Assembly: GCF_022698145.1 (NCBI RefSeq)
Contig: NZ_JALDAX010000008.1
Location: 248,001-312,000 of the forward strand
Source: Streptomyces spinosisporus
Lineage (GTDB): Bacteria; Actinomycetota; Actinomycetes; Streptomycetales; Streptomycetaceae
Length of the DNA stretch: 64,000 nucleotides
Direction: 5' to 3'
Within the stretch, counting starts at the first letter, position 1; every line of letters starts with the position of its first letter. Below the pieces are notes generated by a model. That model was given only the letters and a program-made list of their open reading frames with translations. It ran no database searches and was not told the DNA's origin. A program made the translations under genes and the position numbers. Positions 21,707-30,245 of this stretch are shown in pieces.

Positions 21707-22426
21707 TCAGGTGAGCGGCTCGCCGCCGTCGATGCGCAGGGTCACGCCGGTCAGGAAGGTGCTGGTCATGGCGAACAGGGCGGCGTTGGCGATGTCGTCG
21801 GTGGTGCCGATGCGCCGGGCGGGGTTGCGGGCGCCGATGTCGGCGAAGTAGTCGGCCTTGCCCTGCTCACCGAGGGCGTCCCAGGCGCCGGTGTCGATCA
21901 CTCCCGGGGAGATGGCGTTGACTCGGACCGGCGCCATCTCCAGGGCCAGCGAGCGGGCCAGGACGTCGGCGGCGCCGTTGGTGATGGCCACGGCCAGGGT
22001 CCCGGCCGCGATCTTCACCGCGGCGACCCCGGAGAACAGGGTGAACGAGCCGCCCTCGGCGATCCGGGGGCCCAAGTGCTTGGCCAGCATGAGCGGGCCG
22101 ATGACCTTGGTGTCGAACGAGCGCCGGACCGCGTCCCGCTCCAGATCGCCCAGCCGGCCGCGGGCGCGGGCCGACGCGGTGGACACCACGTGATCGACGG
22201 AGCCGAGCCGTTCGCCGAGGGCGGCGATGGATGCGTCGTCGGTGAGGTCGACGGTCTCGGTGCCGATGCCGGGCTCGCCGGCGTAGGCGTCGGCGAGGGC
22301 CTGCCGGTCGCGTCCGGCGGCGACGACCCGCGCTCCCGCGTCCCGCGCGGCGACGACGACGGCTCGGGCGATTCCGCCGCCCCGTCCGATGACCAGCACG
22401 GTTTCGTCCTTGAGGGGTCCGGTCAT
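21707..22426 (-). CDS. short-chain dehydrogenase/reductase
   Basis: A 239-residue SDR. The nucleotide loop is VLVIGRGGGIARAVV near residues 9-23, followed by VDHVVSTASA. The Ser/Tyr/Lys triad appears altered: TLFSGVAAVKIAAG keeps a Ser, but the usual YxxxK is replaced by TLAVAITNGAA. The C-terminal ISPGVIDTGAW and TGVTLRIDGG segments are normal. It may therefore be a divergent reductase. ATG 22426 was chosen (CGGAG upstream, start of the Rossmann strand); the frame is open to 22513. It is the first gene of the redox operon, behind operators C1 and C2. Confidence 0.83.
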   Translation of the reverse strand: MTGPLKDETVLVIGRGGGIARAVVVAARDAGARVVAAGRDRQALADAYAGEPGIGTETVDLTDDASIAALGERLGSVDHVVSTASARARGRLGDLERDAVRRSFDTKVIGPLMLAKHLGPRIAEGGSFTLFSGVAAVKIAAGTLAVAITNGAADVLARSLALEMAPVRVNAISPGVIDTGAWDALGEQGKADYFADIGARNPARRIGTTDDIANAALFAMTSTFLTGVTLRIDGGEPLT

Positions 22427-22467
22427 GTCCGCTCCGTTCGATGCCGGGCCGGCAGGCGCCGGCCCCT

Positions 22468-22497
22468 CTAACCCTCGTAAGCGTTTTAAGTGGTTGC
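22468..22497. promoter_or_regulatory. operator C2: CTAACC-N18-GGTTGC
   Basis: CTAACC (22468-22473), 18 bases, GGTTGC (22492-22497). It lies between C1 and the SDR start, 52 bases from C1, the same paired arrangement as at the two other promoters. Confidence 0.5.
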
Positions 22498-22519
22498 CAT
22501 GGGAGTCAATCACCGCACA

Positions 22520-22551
22520 CCTAACCTGTCAAGACAGATACAGCGGTTAGG
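22520..22551. promoter_or_regulatory. operator C1: CCTAACC-N18-GGTTAGG with embedded -35 (minus strand)
   Basis: CCTAACC (22520-22526), 18 bases, GGTTAGG (22545-22551), perfect 7-base arms. On the minus strand TTGACA (22532-22527) adjoins the arm just as in A1 and B1, pointing to the SDR operon. A CTGTC-AA-GACAG palindrome lies inside. Confidence 0.65.
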
Positions 22552-22648
22552 CGTCCAGGAAGTCAGTTGCAGACTGCGGCGCACCCGACCGTCGGCGCAT
22601 CCGCCAGTGGCTGGCCGTCGGTGCCGGTGGGCGGGATAGCGTGGTGGT

Positions 22649-25447
22649 GTGCGTGATGCTGCGGGTCCGCCGCGGTGGGACAGCGCGACCGGGCTGACCG
22701 GCCGCCGCGCGGAATGCGACGTGCTCGACCGGTTGATCGCGGCGGTTCGCGCCGGTGAGAGCCGGGCCCTGCTGCTCCACGGAGATCCGGGCGTGGGCAA
22801 GACGGCCCTGCTGGACCACCTGGCCGCACAGGCACGCAACTGCCGTGTCGTACGTGCCGCGGGAGTCGAGTCAGAGCGGGAGCTCGCCTTCGCCGGGCTG
22901 CACCAGCTGTGCGCCCCGATGCTGGACCGGCTGGAGCACCTTCCCGTACCGCAGCGCGACGCGCTGGGCACCGCCTTCGGGCTGAGCACCGGCCCGGCCC
23001 CCGACCGGTTCCTGGTCGGCCTGGCCGTGCTCGGCCTGCTGTCCGAGGTCGCCGAGCAGCAGCCGCTGATCTGCCTGGTCGACGACCGGCAATGGCTCGA
23101 CCGGGCCACGGCGCAGATCCTCGCGTTCGTCGCGCGCCGCCTGGGGGCGGAGTCGATCGGTCTGATCCTCGCCTCCCGCGGCGACCGTGGCGACCTCACG
23201 GGAGTCCCGGAGCTGCTGGTCCAGGGGCTGCCGGAGCCCGACGCACGAGCGCTGCTCGACACCGTGCCGACCGGGCCCATCGACACGCGAGTACGGGACC
23301 AGATCGTCCTGGAGGCGCGGGGCAATCCGCTGGCCCTGCTGGAGCTGACACGGGGCTGGGCACCGGCCGAACTGGCCGGGGGTTTCGGTCTTCCGGGCGC
23401 CGCAGCGCCGTCGGGAGACATGGCGGCGCTCTCGGGAGACATGGAGGAGAACTTCCTGCGGCGGGTCGCCGCGCTGCCGCGAAACGCCCGGCAGCTGCTG
23501 CTGGTCGCGGCGGCCGACCCGTCCGGCGATCCGGCGCTGGTGTGGCGTGCGGCCGGCCGGCTCGGGATCGGTGGCGAGGCCGCGGTCCCCGTGACGGAGG
23601 CGGGGCTCGCCGAGTTCGGTGGGCGGGTGCGGTTCCGTCATCCGCTGGCCCGCTCGGCCGCCTACCGGTCGGCGTCGGTTCAGGACAGACAGGAGGCGCA
23701 CCGGGCCCTGGCCGCCGCCACCGACCGAACGCTCGATCCCGACCGTCGTGCCTGGCACCGTGCGCAGGCCGCCCCGGGGCCGGACGAGGACGTCGCCGCC
23801 GAACTCGAACGCTCCGCGGGCCGGGCCCAGGCCCGTGGCGGCACGGCCGCGTCGGCCGCCTTCCTGCACCAGGCCGCCGTGCTCACCCTCGACCCGGCGC
23901 GGCGGGCCGGACGGGCGCTGGACGCCGCCCGGGCAGCGCTCCGCACCGGCGCCCTCGACGTGACACGGGAGCTGCTGGCCATGGCCGGGGCCGGACCGCT
24001 CACCGCCGTACAACGGGCGGGCCTCGACACGATGCGGGCCCAACTGGCGTTCAGCACCGCCCGCGGCGGCGAGGCCCCGACCCTGCTGCTGAAGGCGGCG
24101 GGACAGCTCGAAGCCGTCGATGCGGACCTGTCCCGCGCGGCCTACCTGGACGCGGTCTCGGCCGCGATCTTCGCCGGACGGCTGGCAGGCCCCGGAGGCG
24201 ACGTCCTGGACGCGGCCCGCGCCGCCGTCTCGGCGCCCCCGCCCCCGCACGCCCCGCGCGCCTGCGACCTCCTGCTCGACGGCACGGCCACCGGTCTGCA
24301 CACCGGGTACGCGGCCGGGGTCCCGGTCCTGCGCGAGGCCCTGGCCGCCTTCCGGTCCGGGCTGTCGGCCGAGGAGCAACTGCGCTGGATGTGGCCGGCG
24401 AACATCACCGCCATCCGGATCTGGGACGACGACCAGTGGGCCGCCCTCTCGGCCCGCTACGTCCGCCTCGCCCGGGACGCCGGGGCCTTCGGCGAACTCC
24501 CGCTGGCCCTCACCTCGCGCGCCCATGTCCTGCTGTTCGCGGGCGAGTTGGCCTCGGCGGCGGCACTGACCGAGGAGCTGCAGGCGGTCAAGGAGGCGAC
24601 CGGGAGCGGGCTGGCACCCTACGGCGCCATGGCCCTGGCCGCGCTGCGCGGCGAGGAGAGCGCCGCGACCGCCGTCATCGAGGCCACCCTGGAGGACGCG
24701 ACCCGGCGCGGCGAGGGCATCGGTATCACCTTCGCCGAGGGCGCGAACGCCGTCCTGAACAACGCTCTCGGCCGCTACGACGAGGCCATGTCCGCCGGAC
24801 TGCGCGCCAACGCCTACGACCATGATCCGGCCGGGCTGTGCTGGACCCTGGCCGAGCTGGCGGAGGCCGCCGCGCGCTGCGGGGCGGCCGGTCCGGCGGC
24901 CGACGCGTGCGACCGGCTCGGCGTGATGGCCGACGCCGCGGGCACCGACTGGGTGCGCGGCGTCGAGGCACGGGCACGAGCGCTGCTGAGCGAGGGCGAG
25001 GCGGCCGAACGGCTCTACCGCGAGGCGATCGCCCGCCTCGGCAGGACCCGGATGCGCGTCGAACTGGCCCGGGCGCATCTGCTGTACGGGGAATGGCTGC
25101 GCCGGGAACGGCACCCCGGCCTCGCACGCGAGCAACTGCGCACCGCGCACGGCATGTTGGAGACGATGGGCGCGACCGCGTTCGCCGACCGCGCGGCCCG
25201 CGAACTGCGCGCGGCCGGAGGCACGGCCCACCGGCGCACCACCCCGGCCAGGGACGAGGAACTGACCGCTCAGGAGGCGCAGATCGCCCGTATGGCGCGG
25301 GACGGTCTGTCGAACCCCGAGATCGGCACCCGTCTGTTCATCAGCGCCCGCACCGTCCAGTACCACCTGCGGAAGGTCTTCACCAAGCTGGGGATCACCT
25401 CGCGCAGCCAGCTCGACCGCGTCCTGCCCCGCGGCCCCGCCGGCTGA
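22649..25447 (+). CDS. large ATP-binding LuxR-family regulator (LAL type)
   Basis: A 932-residue regulator. An AAA/STAND ATPase begins near residue 20 with Walker A GDPGVGKT at 45-52 and a Walker B-like ICLVDDRQWLD. A long helical, TPR-like middle follows, and a LuxR helix-turn-helix ends the protein (LTAQEAQIARMARDGLSNPEIGTRLFISARTVQYHLRKVFTKLGI, about 868-915). LAL proteins activate secondary-metabolism or sugar-use genes on binding ATP and an inducer. GTG 22649 is the start, as the ATPase motif follows directly. It is divergent from the SDR operon, so its targets may include that operon. Confidence 0.9.
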   Translation: MRDAAGPPRWDSATGLTGRRAECDVLDRLIAAVRAGESRALLLHGDPGVGKTALLDHLAAQARNCRVVRAAGVESERELAFAGLHQLCAPMLDRLEHLPVPQRDALGTAFGLSTGPAPDRFLVGLAVLGLLSEVAEQQPLICLVDDRQWLDRATAQILAFVARRLGAESIGLILASRGDRGDLTGVPELLVQGLPEPDARALLDTVPTGPIDTRVRDQIVLEARGNPLALLELTRGWAPAELAGGFGLPGAAAPSGDMAALSGDMEENFLRRVAALPRNARQLLLVAAADPSGDPALVWRAAGRLGIGGEAAVPVTEAGLAEFGGRVRFRHPLARSAAYRSASVQDRQEAHRALAAATDRTLDPDRRAWHRAQAAPGPDEDVAAELERSAGRAQARGGTAASAAFLHQAAVLTLDPARRAGRALDAARAALRTGALDVTRELLAMAGAGPLTAVQRAGLDTMRAQLAFSTARGGEAPTLLLKAAGQLEAVDADLSRAAYLDAVSAAIFAGRLAGPGGDVLDAARAAVSAPPPPHAPRACDLLLDGTATGLHTGYAAGVPVLREALAAFRSGLSAEEQLRWMWPANITAIRIWDDDQWAALSARYVRLARDAGAFGELPLALTSRAHVLLFAGELASAAALTEELQAVKEATGSGLAPYGAMALAALRGEESAATAVIEATLEDATRRGEGIGITFAEGANAVLNNALGRYDEAMSAGLRANAYDHDPAGLCWTLAELAEAAARCGAAGPAADACDRLGVMADAAGTDWVRGVEARARALLSEGEAAERLYREAIARLGRTRMRVELARAHLLYGEWLRRERHPGLAREQLRTAHGMLETMGATAFADRAARELRAAGGTAHRRTTPARDEELTAQEAQIARMARDGLSNPEIGTRLFISARTVQYHLRKVFTKLGITSRSQLDRVLPRGPAG

Positions 25448-25588
25448 CCCACGGCCCCGGACATCCGGCCCGACGCCCGGCGACCGAGCCATGAACCGGC
25501 CGCGCGCGCCACCCCACTGAGGCATCCGAGTGCTAGCGGATCGTTCCCGGCCCGGTCACCGTCCCGTACGCCGGACCCATTCCTACGT

Positions 25589-25602
25589 TGATCATATGAT
25601 CA
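25589..25602. promoter_or_regulatory. perfect 14-bp palindrome over the carboxypeptidase start codon
   Basis: TGATCATATGATCA is its own reverse complement, and its ATG (25596-25598) is the gene's start. A -10-like TACGTT (25584-25589) lies six bases before that ATG, and no Shine-Dalgarno sequence is visible. Leaderless transcription from the ATG, with an operator on top of it, is therefore likely. Confidence 0.5.
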
Positions 25603-26786
25603 CCGATTTTCGATCCCGGGCGGCCTCCGCCACCTGTGTGCTCTGTGTCGCGGGCGTCATCGCGTTCGCGCCCGTGGCGGCCGCGGCCGGTGCGGAGCCC
25701 ACGCCGCCCGCCCCGGCGCGGGCGGGGCTGCCGCAGCCGTCGTATCTGTATCGCGAGGGCACCGTGGTCCGGCCCCATCGGAACGCACCCGGGCTGCCGG
25801 ACGTCTCCGCGCTGTCCTGGCTGGTGTCCGACGCCCGCACCGGCGAGGTGCTCGCCGCGCACGACGCCCATCGCGCACTGCCGCCCGCCAGCACGCTGAA
25901 GACCCTGTTCGCCCTGACCGTGCTGCCGGTCCTGCCGGCGGACCTGCAGCACACGGTCGACGAGGAGGAGATGGCGGACATCGGTCCCGGCAGCAGCAGG
26001 GTCGGGGTCGCCGAGGGGCACACGTACCGGGTCTCCGACCTGTGGCGCGGGGTCTTCCTCAACTCCGGCAACGACGCCGTGGACGTCCTCGCCTCGATGA
26101 ACGGCGGCTGGCACCGCACCGCCGAGCAGATGCAGGCCAAGGCCCGCTCCCTCGGCGCCCTGGACACACAGGTGCGCTCGCCCGACGGCTACGACATGCC
26201 GGGCCAGGTGTCATCCGCGTACGACCTGGCGGTGTTCGGCCGGGAGGGACTGCGCGACCCCGCCTTCGCGAGCTACTGCGACACGGCCGAGGCGAGCTTC
26301 CCGGGCGGGGGCGGATGGTCGTACGGCATCCGGAACACCAACCGGCTGCTGACCGGTGCCGACGGAGTGGAGCCGTATCCGGGCCTGATCGGCGTGAAGA
26401 ACGGCTACACCAGCAACGCCGGCAACACGCTCGTCGCCGCGGCCCGCCGGGACGGGCGCACGCTCGTGGTCACGGTGATGAACCCTCAGGAGGGCGGCGG
26501 ATTCGCCGTCTACGAGGAGGCTCGTCGGCTGCTGGACTGGGGGTTCGCGGCGGCCGGGTTGGTCGAACCGGTGGGCTCGCTGGACGGGCTGCGGGTCAGG
26601 TCGCGGCCGGGACCGGGACTGCACGCCACGCCCGTCGCGGGACCGCACGCCACGCCGGTGGCCGTCGCCCCGGACGGCGGCCCCGGGTGGCCGACGGCCG
26701 GTGTGGTCTCGGGTGCAGTCGTGCTCGGTGCGGTGGCCGTGGCGCTGGTGCTGCGGGCCAAGGGCAGGCTGTCGGCGCGGAGTTGA
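25596..26786 (+). CDS. D-alanyl-D-alanine carboxypeptidase (PBP5-like, membrane-anchored)
   Basis: A 396-residue precursor with a signal peptide (residues 1-31), a penicillin-binding serine peptidase domain of family S11, and a C-terminal anchor helix (about 363-386) followed by basic residues. Active-site motifs are STLK (99-102), SGN (157-159) and KNG (268-270), where KTG is usual. It should trim D-Ala from peptidoglycan stem peptides outside the membrane. Before the anchor is a short duplicated segment (HATPVAGPHATPVA). The last 277 bases overlap the convergent glycosyltransferase gene. It looks leaderless. Confidence 0.9.
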   Translation: MITDFRSRAASATCVLCVAGVIAFAPVAAAAGAEPTPPAPARAGLPQPSYLYREGTVVRPHRNAPGLPDVSALSWLVSDARTGEVLAAHDAHRALPPASTLKTLFALTVLPVLPADLQHTVDEEEMADIGPGSSRVGVAEGHTYRVSDLWRGVFLNSGNDAVDVLASMNGGWHRTAEQMQAKARSLGALDTQVRSPDGYDMPGQVSSAYDLAVFGREGLRDPAFASYCDTAEASFPGGGGWSYGIRNTNRLLTGADGVEPYPGLIGVKNGYTSNAGNTLVAAARRDGRTLVVTVMNPQEGGGFAVYEEARRLLDWGFAAAGLVEPVGSLDGLRVRSRPGPGLHATPVAGPHATPVAVAPDGGPGWPTAGVVSGAVVLGAVAVALVLRAKGRLSARS

Positions 26787-27886
26787 CCCACCGGCAGCCA
26801 CAGCAGGAGCCCCAGGGTGATCCAGGTGTAGAGGTTGCTGCCGAGGAAGCCGTCGATGCCGGACGCGTCGTGGAACCACAGCCACACCACGCTGGTGCAC
26901 ATCACCGTGTACAGCGTGCCCGCCACGCGCGCGTGCCCGGTGCGCACCAGCACGGCGAACGCCGGCAGCAGCCACACCAGGTGGTGCACCCAGGTGATGG
27001 GGCTGACCAGGCACGCGGTCGCACCGGTGAGGGCGACCGCGGCCGGCCAGTCGGCCGCCGCGACGGCACGCCGGGTGCGCCATGCCCAGATGCCGAGGAC
27101 CACGAGGACCGCCCCGGCCCACACCGCGCGGTCCATGACGCCGAGCCGGGCCAGGATGCCCTGGAGCGACTGGTTGGAGACATAGGCGAGGCGGCCCACC
27201 CGGTCGGTGTCCCACAGGGCCTCGGTCCAGTAGAAGCGGGAGGCCGCCGGATCCACCCATGCGGCGAGCCCGGTCGCCGCCGCCGTGACCGCGCTCGCGA
27301 CGGCCGCCGCACGCCATCGGCGGGCGAGCAGCAGCAGACCGATGAAGACCGCGGGCGTGAGCTTGATCGCGGCGGCGAGGCCGATGCCGACGCCCGCCAG
27401 GCGCTCCCGGCCGGTGGCGAGCAGCCGGGCGTCGGTGAGCACCAGGGCCAGCAGCAGGAGGTTGACCTGGCCGAAGCTGAAGGTGTCGCGCAGCGGTTCG
27501 TACAGCGCGAGCAGGCACAGGCCCAGGGCGCAGCCGAACCAGCCGTGGCGGCGCCACGCCCCCTCGGTGAGGAGGTGCAGGACCAGGACCAGGGCCGCCA
27601 GGTTGAGCACCAGGGCACCGGCGATCGCCGTGTGCAGGCCGACGAGGGACATGGGCAGCATGCTGACGGCCGCGAACGGCGGGTAGGTGAAGCCGTACGT
27701 CGTGCCCGGCACCCGGTAGTCGTAGAGGCGTCCGCCGTGGTGGATCCAGCCGTTGACCGCCCCGTAGTAGACCCGCAGGTCGAACCAGTCGCGCAGCAGC
27801 GGCACCGTCGCGGTGAAGACGGTGACGACCGCGGCCACGGCGAGGACCAGCAGCAGCCGGCCGCGGTCGGTGCGGGGAGCCTTCAC
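26510..27886 (-). CDS. polytopic mannosyltransferase-like protein (GT87/DUF2029)
   Basis: A 458-residue membrane protein with about nine to eleven hydrophobic helices. It carries the GT87 pattern: FDLRVYYGAVNGWIHHGGRLYDY after helix 1, TYPPFAAV, a SFGQVNLLLLALVLTDA loop, and the late helix ITWVHHLVWLLPAF. Related actinobacterial enzymes are polyprenyl-phosphate-mannose-dependent alpha-mannosyltransferases. GTG 27886 overlaps the stop of the MptB-like gene (GTGA). The last 90 or so codons are low-complexity Ser/Thr/Pro-rich and run antisense through the end of the carboxypeptidase gene; no earlier stop exists in this frame, so either the tail is real or a stop was lost. Confidence 0.82.
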   Translation of the reverse strand: MKAPRTDRGRLLLVLAVAAVVTVFTATVPLLRDWFDLRVYYGAVNGWIHHGGRLYDYRVPGTTYGFTYPPFAAVSMLPMSLVGLHTAIAGALVLNLAALVLVLHLLTEGAWRRHGWFGCALGLCLLALYEPLRDTFSFGQVNLLLLALVLTDARLLATGRERLAGVGIGLAAAIKLTPAVFIGLLLLARRWRAAAVASAVTAAATGLAAWVDPAASRFYWTEALWDTDRVGRLAYVSNQSLQGILARLGVMDRAVWAGAVLVVLGIWAWRTRRAVAAADWPAAVALTGATACLVSPITWVHHLVWLLPAFAVLVRTGHARVAGTLYTVMCTSVVWLWFHDASGIDGFLGSNLYTWITLGLLLWLPVGQLRADSLPLARSTSATATAPSTTAPETTPAVGHPGPPSGATATGVACGPATGVACSPGPGRDLTRSPSSEPTGSTNPAAANPQSSSRRASS

Positions 27887-29277
27887 GCGGTCCGTCCCAC
27901 GGCCGGTGCCTGCGCGGCCTGGTGGGCCTGCCACAGCACGACCACGGCCAGCGCGCCGCCGGAGACGGCGAGCATCAACTGCCCGCTGTCGACCGGGCCG
28001 CCGCTCGGCAGGGTGGCGAGCGCGAGCACTCCGGTCACGGCCGCCACCCGTTGCCGTACCGAGGTGGTCGGTGCCGCGGCGGCGATCAGGAACAGCCCCC
28101 ACAGGGCGTACCAGGGGCGGATCGCCGGGCCGAACGCGGCCACCGCGGCGAGGCTGAGGCCGAGCGCGTAGACGGGACGTGGGCGCAGTCGCCACCATAT
28201 GGCCGCCACCGCGACGGCGGTGATCAGGAGGCCGAGCAGATGCCAGGCCGGCAGGGCCAGGGGCGCAAGGTCGCTGCCGAAGCGGCCCAGCAGGGCGCCG
28301 GTGGCGCGGCCGAGGAGGCTGGAGAGCGCCCAGTTGTGCGGGGAGACCGGGGTGTCGAGGGCGCCGATCCAGCCGTATCCCGTGCCGGCGAGGGCGGTCG
28401 CGGCGACCGTGGTGACCGCGGCGGCGAGCACGGTCGTCAGCGCTGCCTTCGCCGGGGGTCTGCCCGCCCGCACCTGGAGGAGGACGACCGCGGCGAGCCC
28501 CAGTACGGCGGGTGCCTTGACCAGCGCGGCGAGGGTGACCAGGGCAGCGCCCAGGACCGGCCACCTGCCGAGGGCGGCGACCAGGCCGACGCCGAGCAGG
28601 CCGAGCATGATGGCGTCGTTGTGGGCGCCCGCGACCAGATGGAGCAGGACCAGCGGGTTGAGGGCGCCGAGCCAGAGCGCGGCGGCCGGGTCGGCTCCGC
28701 TGTGCCGGGCGAGCCGGGGCAGCGCGGCGGCCATCAGCACCACGCCGAGCAGGGCGACCAGCCGCATCCCGAAGAGGCCTGCGGGGATCTCGCCACGGGT
28801 CAGGCCGGACAGCGCGGAGGCGAGGGCGAGGAACACCGGGCCGTAGGGGGCGCCGGTGTGCTGCCACAGCGGTGCGACCTCGTCGGCGAGCGGGCCGCCG
28901 AGCTGGGCGGGTCCCTGGGCGTAGACGTCCATGTGGGCGTCGACCATGGCGCCCTGGGCGAGATAGCTGTAGACGTCACGGCTGAACAGCGGCGGGGCGA
29001 GGAGCAGCGGGGCCGCCCACACGGCGAGCACGAGCATCAGGTCGCGCGGGGTGGGCGGTTCGGCGCCGCGCACGAGCCGGCCGAGCAGCACCCAGGCGGC
29101 TATCAGCAGGACGACGCCGAAGTAGACGCCGACCAGGCCCAGGGCGGCGTGCACGTCGGCCGGTGCCAGCAGGTCCCGCACGGGCAGCGCACCGGCCGAC
29201 TCACCGCCCAGGGCGAGGAAGGCGGTGCCGGCCAGGCCCAGCACCTGGCAGCGGCGGAGATCGACGGGAAGGGCCAT
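27883..29277 (-). CDS. polytopic polyprenol-phosphate-mannose-dependent mannosyltransferase-like protein (MptB type)
   Basis: A 464-residue integral membrane protein with about twelve helices. FSRDVYSYLAQGAMVDAHMDVYAQGP follows helix 3 and is the loop with acidic residues typical of MptA/MptB alpha-(1,6)-mannosyltransferases, with APYGPVFLALASALSGL and NPLVLLHLVAGAHNDAIMLGLLGVG further on. It should elongate a mannan or lipoglycan on the outer face of the membrane using a lipid-linked mannose donor. ATG 29277 is preferred; GTG 29286 is possible. It is coupled to the GT87 gene that follows, so the two probably build one glycan. Confidence 0.85.
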   Translation of the reverse strand: MALPVDLRRCQVLGLAGTAFLALGGESAGALPVRDLLAPADVHAALGLVGVYFGVVLLIAAWVLLGRLVRGAEPPTPRDLMLVLAVWAAPLLLAPPLFSRDVYSYLAQGAMVDAHMDVYAQGPAQLGGPLADEVAPLWQHTGAPYGPVFLALASALSGLTRGEIPAGLFGMRLVALLGVVLMAAALPRLARHSGADPAAALWLGALNPLVLLHLVAGAHNDAIMLGLLGVGLVAALGRWPVLGAALVTLAALVKAPAVLGLAAVVLLQVRAGRPPAKAALTTVLAAAVTTVAATALAGTGYGWIGALDTPVSPHNWALSSLLGRATGALLGRFGSDLAPLALPAWHLLGLLITAVAVAAIWWRLRPRPVYALGLSLAAVAAFGPAIRPWYALWGLFLIAAAAPTTSVRQRVAAVTGVLALATLPSGGPVDSGQLMLAVSGGALAVVVLWQAHQAAQAPAVGRTA

Positions 29278-29465
29278 GGCCAACACCCGGTCAGCGTGTC
29301 AACGCCGGGTGGCCGGAGATTGACGCGCCCCCTTCCGGGCGGGGGCCTGCATGTGACCGGCGTGTGATCCCGCTTCAGAAGCGATGATTTCGCCGTGCCC
29401 GGCCGGTCTCCCCTGTGTCGCACCCAGCGTTCCGCCCCCTTCCCGACACCTACCGAACGGACGTG

Positions 29466-30236
29466 ATGACCATGCCCTCCGACTCCGCGTACGCGAAGGT
29501 CAACGGCCTGGAGATGTACTACGAGCGCCACGGCTCCGGCGACGACGGCAGCCGTCCGCTGGTGCTGCTGCACGGAGGCGTGCACACCGTCGGCCTGTCC
29601 TTCGGGGCGGTGCTGCCCGCGCTCGGCGAGGGCCGCCGCATCGTGGCGCCCGAGCTGCAGGGGCACGGCCACACGGCCGACACCGAGCGCGAGATGTCGG
29701 TGCCGAACTTCGCCTCGGACGTCCTGGCCCTGCTGGACCGACTCGGCATCGAGCAGGCCGACTTCATCGGCTTCAGCCTCGGCGGCCTGACCGCGCTGGA
29801 GATCGCGGTGCGGCATCCCGAGCGCGTCGGGCGCCTGGTGCTCGCCGCCACGCACTACCACCAGGACGGCTACCACGAGGAGGTCCGCACCCCCGACTAC
29901 ACCTCCCCGCGGCTGCCGAGCCAGGAGGACTTCCAGGAGTGGGCCGACGCCTACGCGGCCGTCGCGCCGCATCCCGAGCACTTCGAGGAGTTCCTCGGCA
30001 GGGTCACGGGCGCGGCCCACGCCCCGCTGCCCTGGACCGCCGACGACCTGCGCGGGCTCACCGCGCCCACGCTCCTGGTCATCGGCGACACCGACTTCGT
30101 GCGCATCGAGCACGCGGCCGAGATGCACCGGCTCATCCCCGGAGCCCGGCTGGCCGTGCTGCCGGGCACCACGCATGCCGAGCTGATGCGGCGCACACCC
30201 GTGCTGGTGCCGCTGCTGACGGAGTTCCTGGACTGA
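29466..30236 (+). CDS. alpha/beta hydrolase (serine nucleophile)
   Basis: A 256-residue alpha/beta hydrolase. VLLHGGVHTVGLSFGAVLPAL forms the oxyanion region near residues 34-54, FIGFSLGGLTALEIAVRHP the nucleophile elbow with Ser near 103, VIGDTDFVRIEHA the acid and GTTHAELM the His. It is an esterase, lactonase or peroxidase of unknown substrate. ATG 29466 is used (an alternative ATG is two codons on); the frame upstream is unlikely to be coding. It is monocistronic and convergent with the glutaminase nine bases away. The 188-base gap upstream has a GC-rich GCCCCC/GGGGGC hairpin and no other feature. Confidence 0.85.
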   Translation: MTMPSDSAYAKVNGLEMYYERHGSGDDGSRPLVLLHGGVHTVGLSFGAVLPALGEGRRIVAPELQGHGHTADTEREMSVPNFASDVLALLDRLGIEQADFIGFSLGGLTALEIAVRHPERVGRLVLAATHYHQDGYHEEVRTPDYTSPRLPSQEDFQEWADAYAAVAPHPEHFEEFLGRVTGAAHAPLPWTADDLRGLTAPTLLVIGDTDFVRIEHAAEMHRLIPGARLAVLPGTTHAELMRRTPVLVPLLTEFLD

Positions 30237-30245
30237 AGCGGCCGT

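Noticed and set aside
22871..25525. 884-codon minus-strand ORF under the LuxR gene
   Set aside because: Gly/Arg/Gln-rich translation with no motif; the plus-strand ORF has Walker A and LuxR HTH.
26510..28867. One long 785-codon minus-strand protein
   Set aside because: The open frame above 27886 is Arg/Pro-rich shadow of the MptB-like gene; GTG 27886 is coupled to that gene's stop by GTGA.
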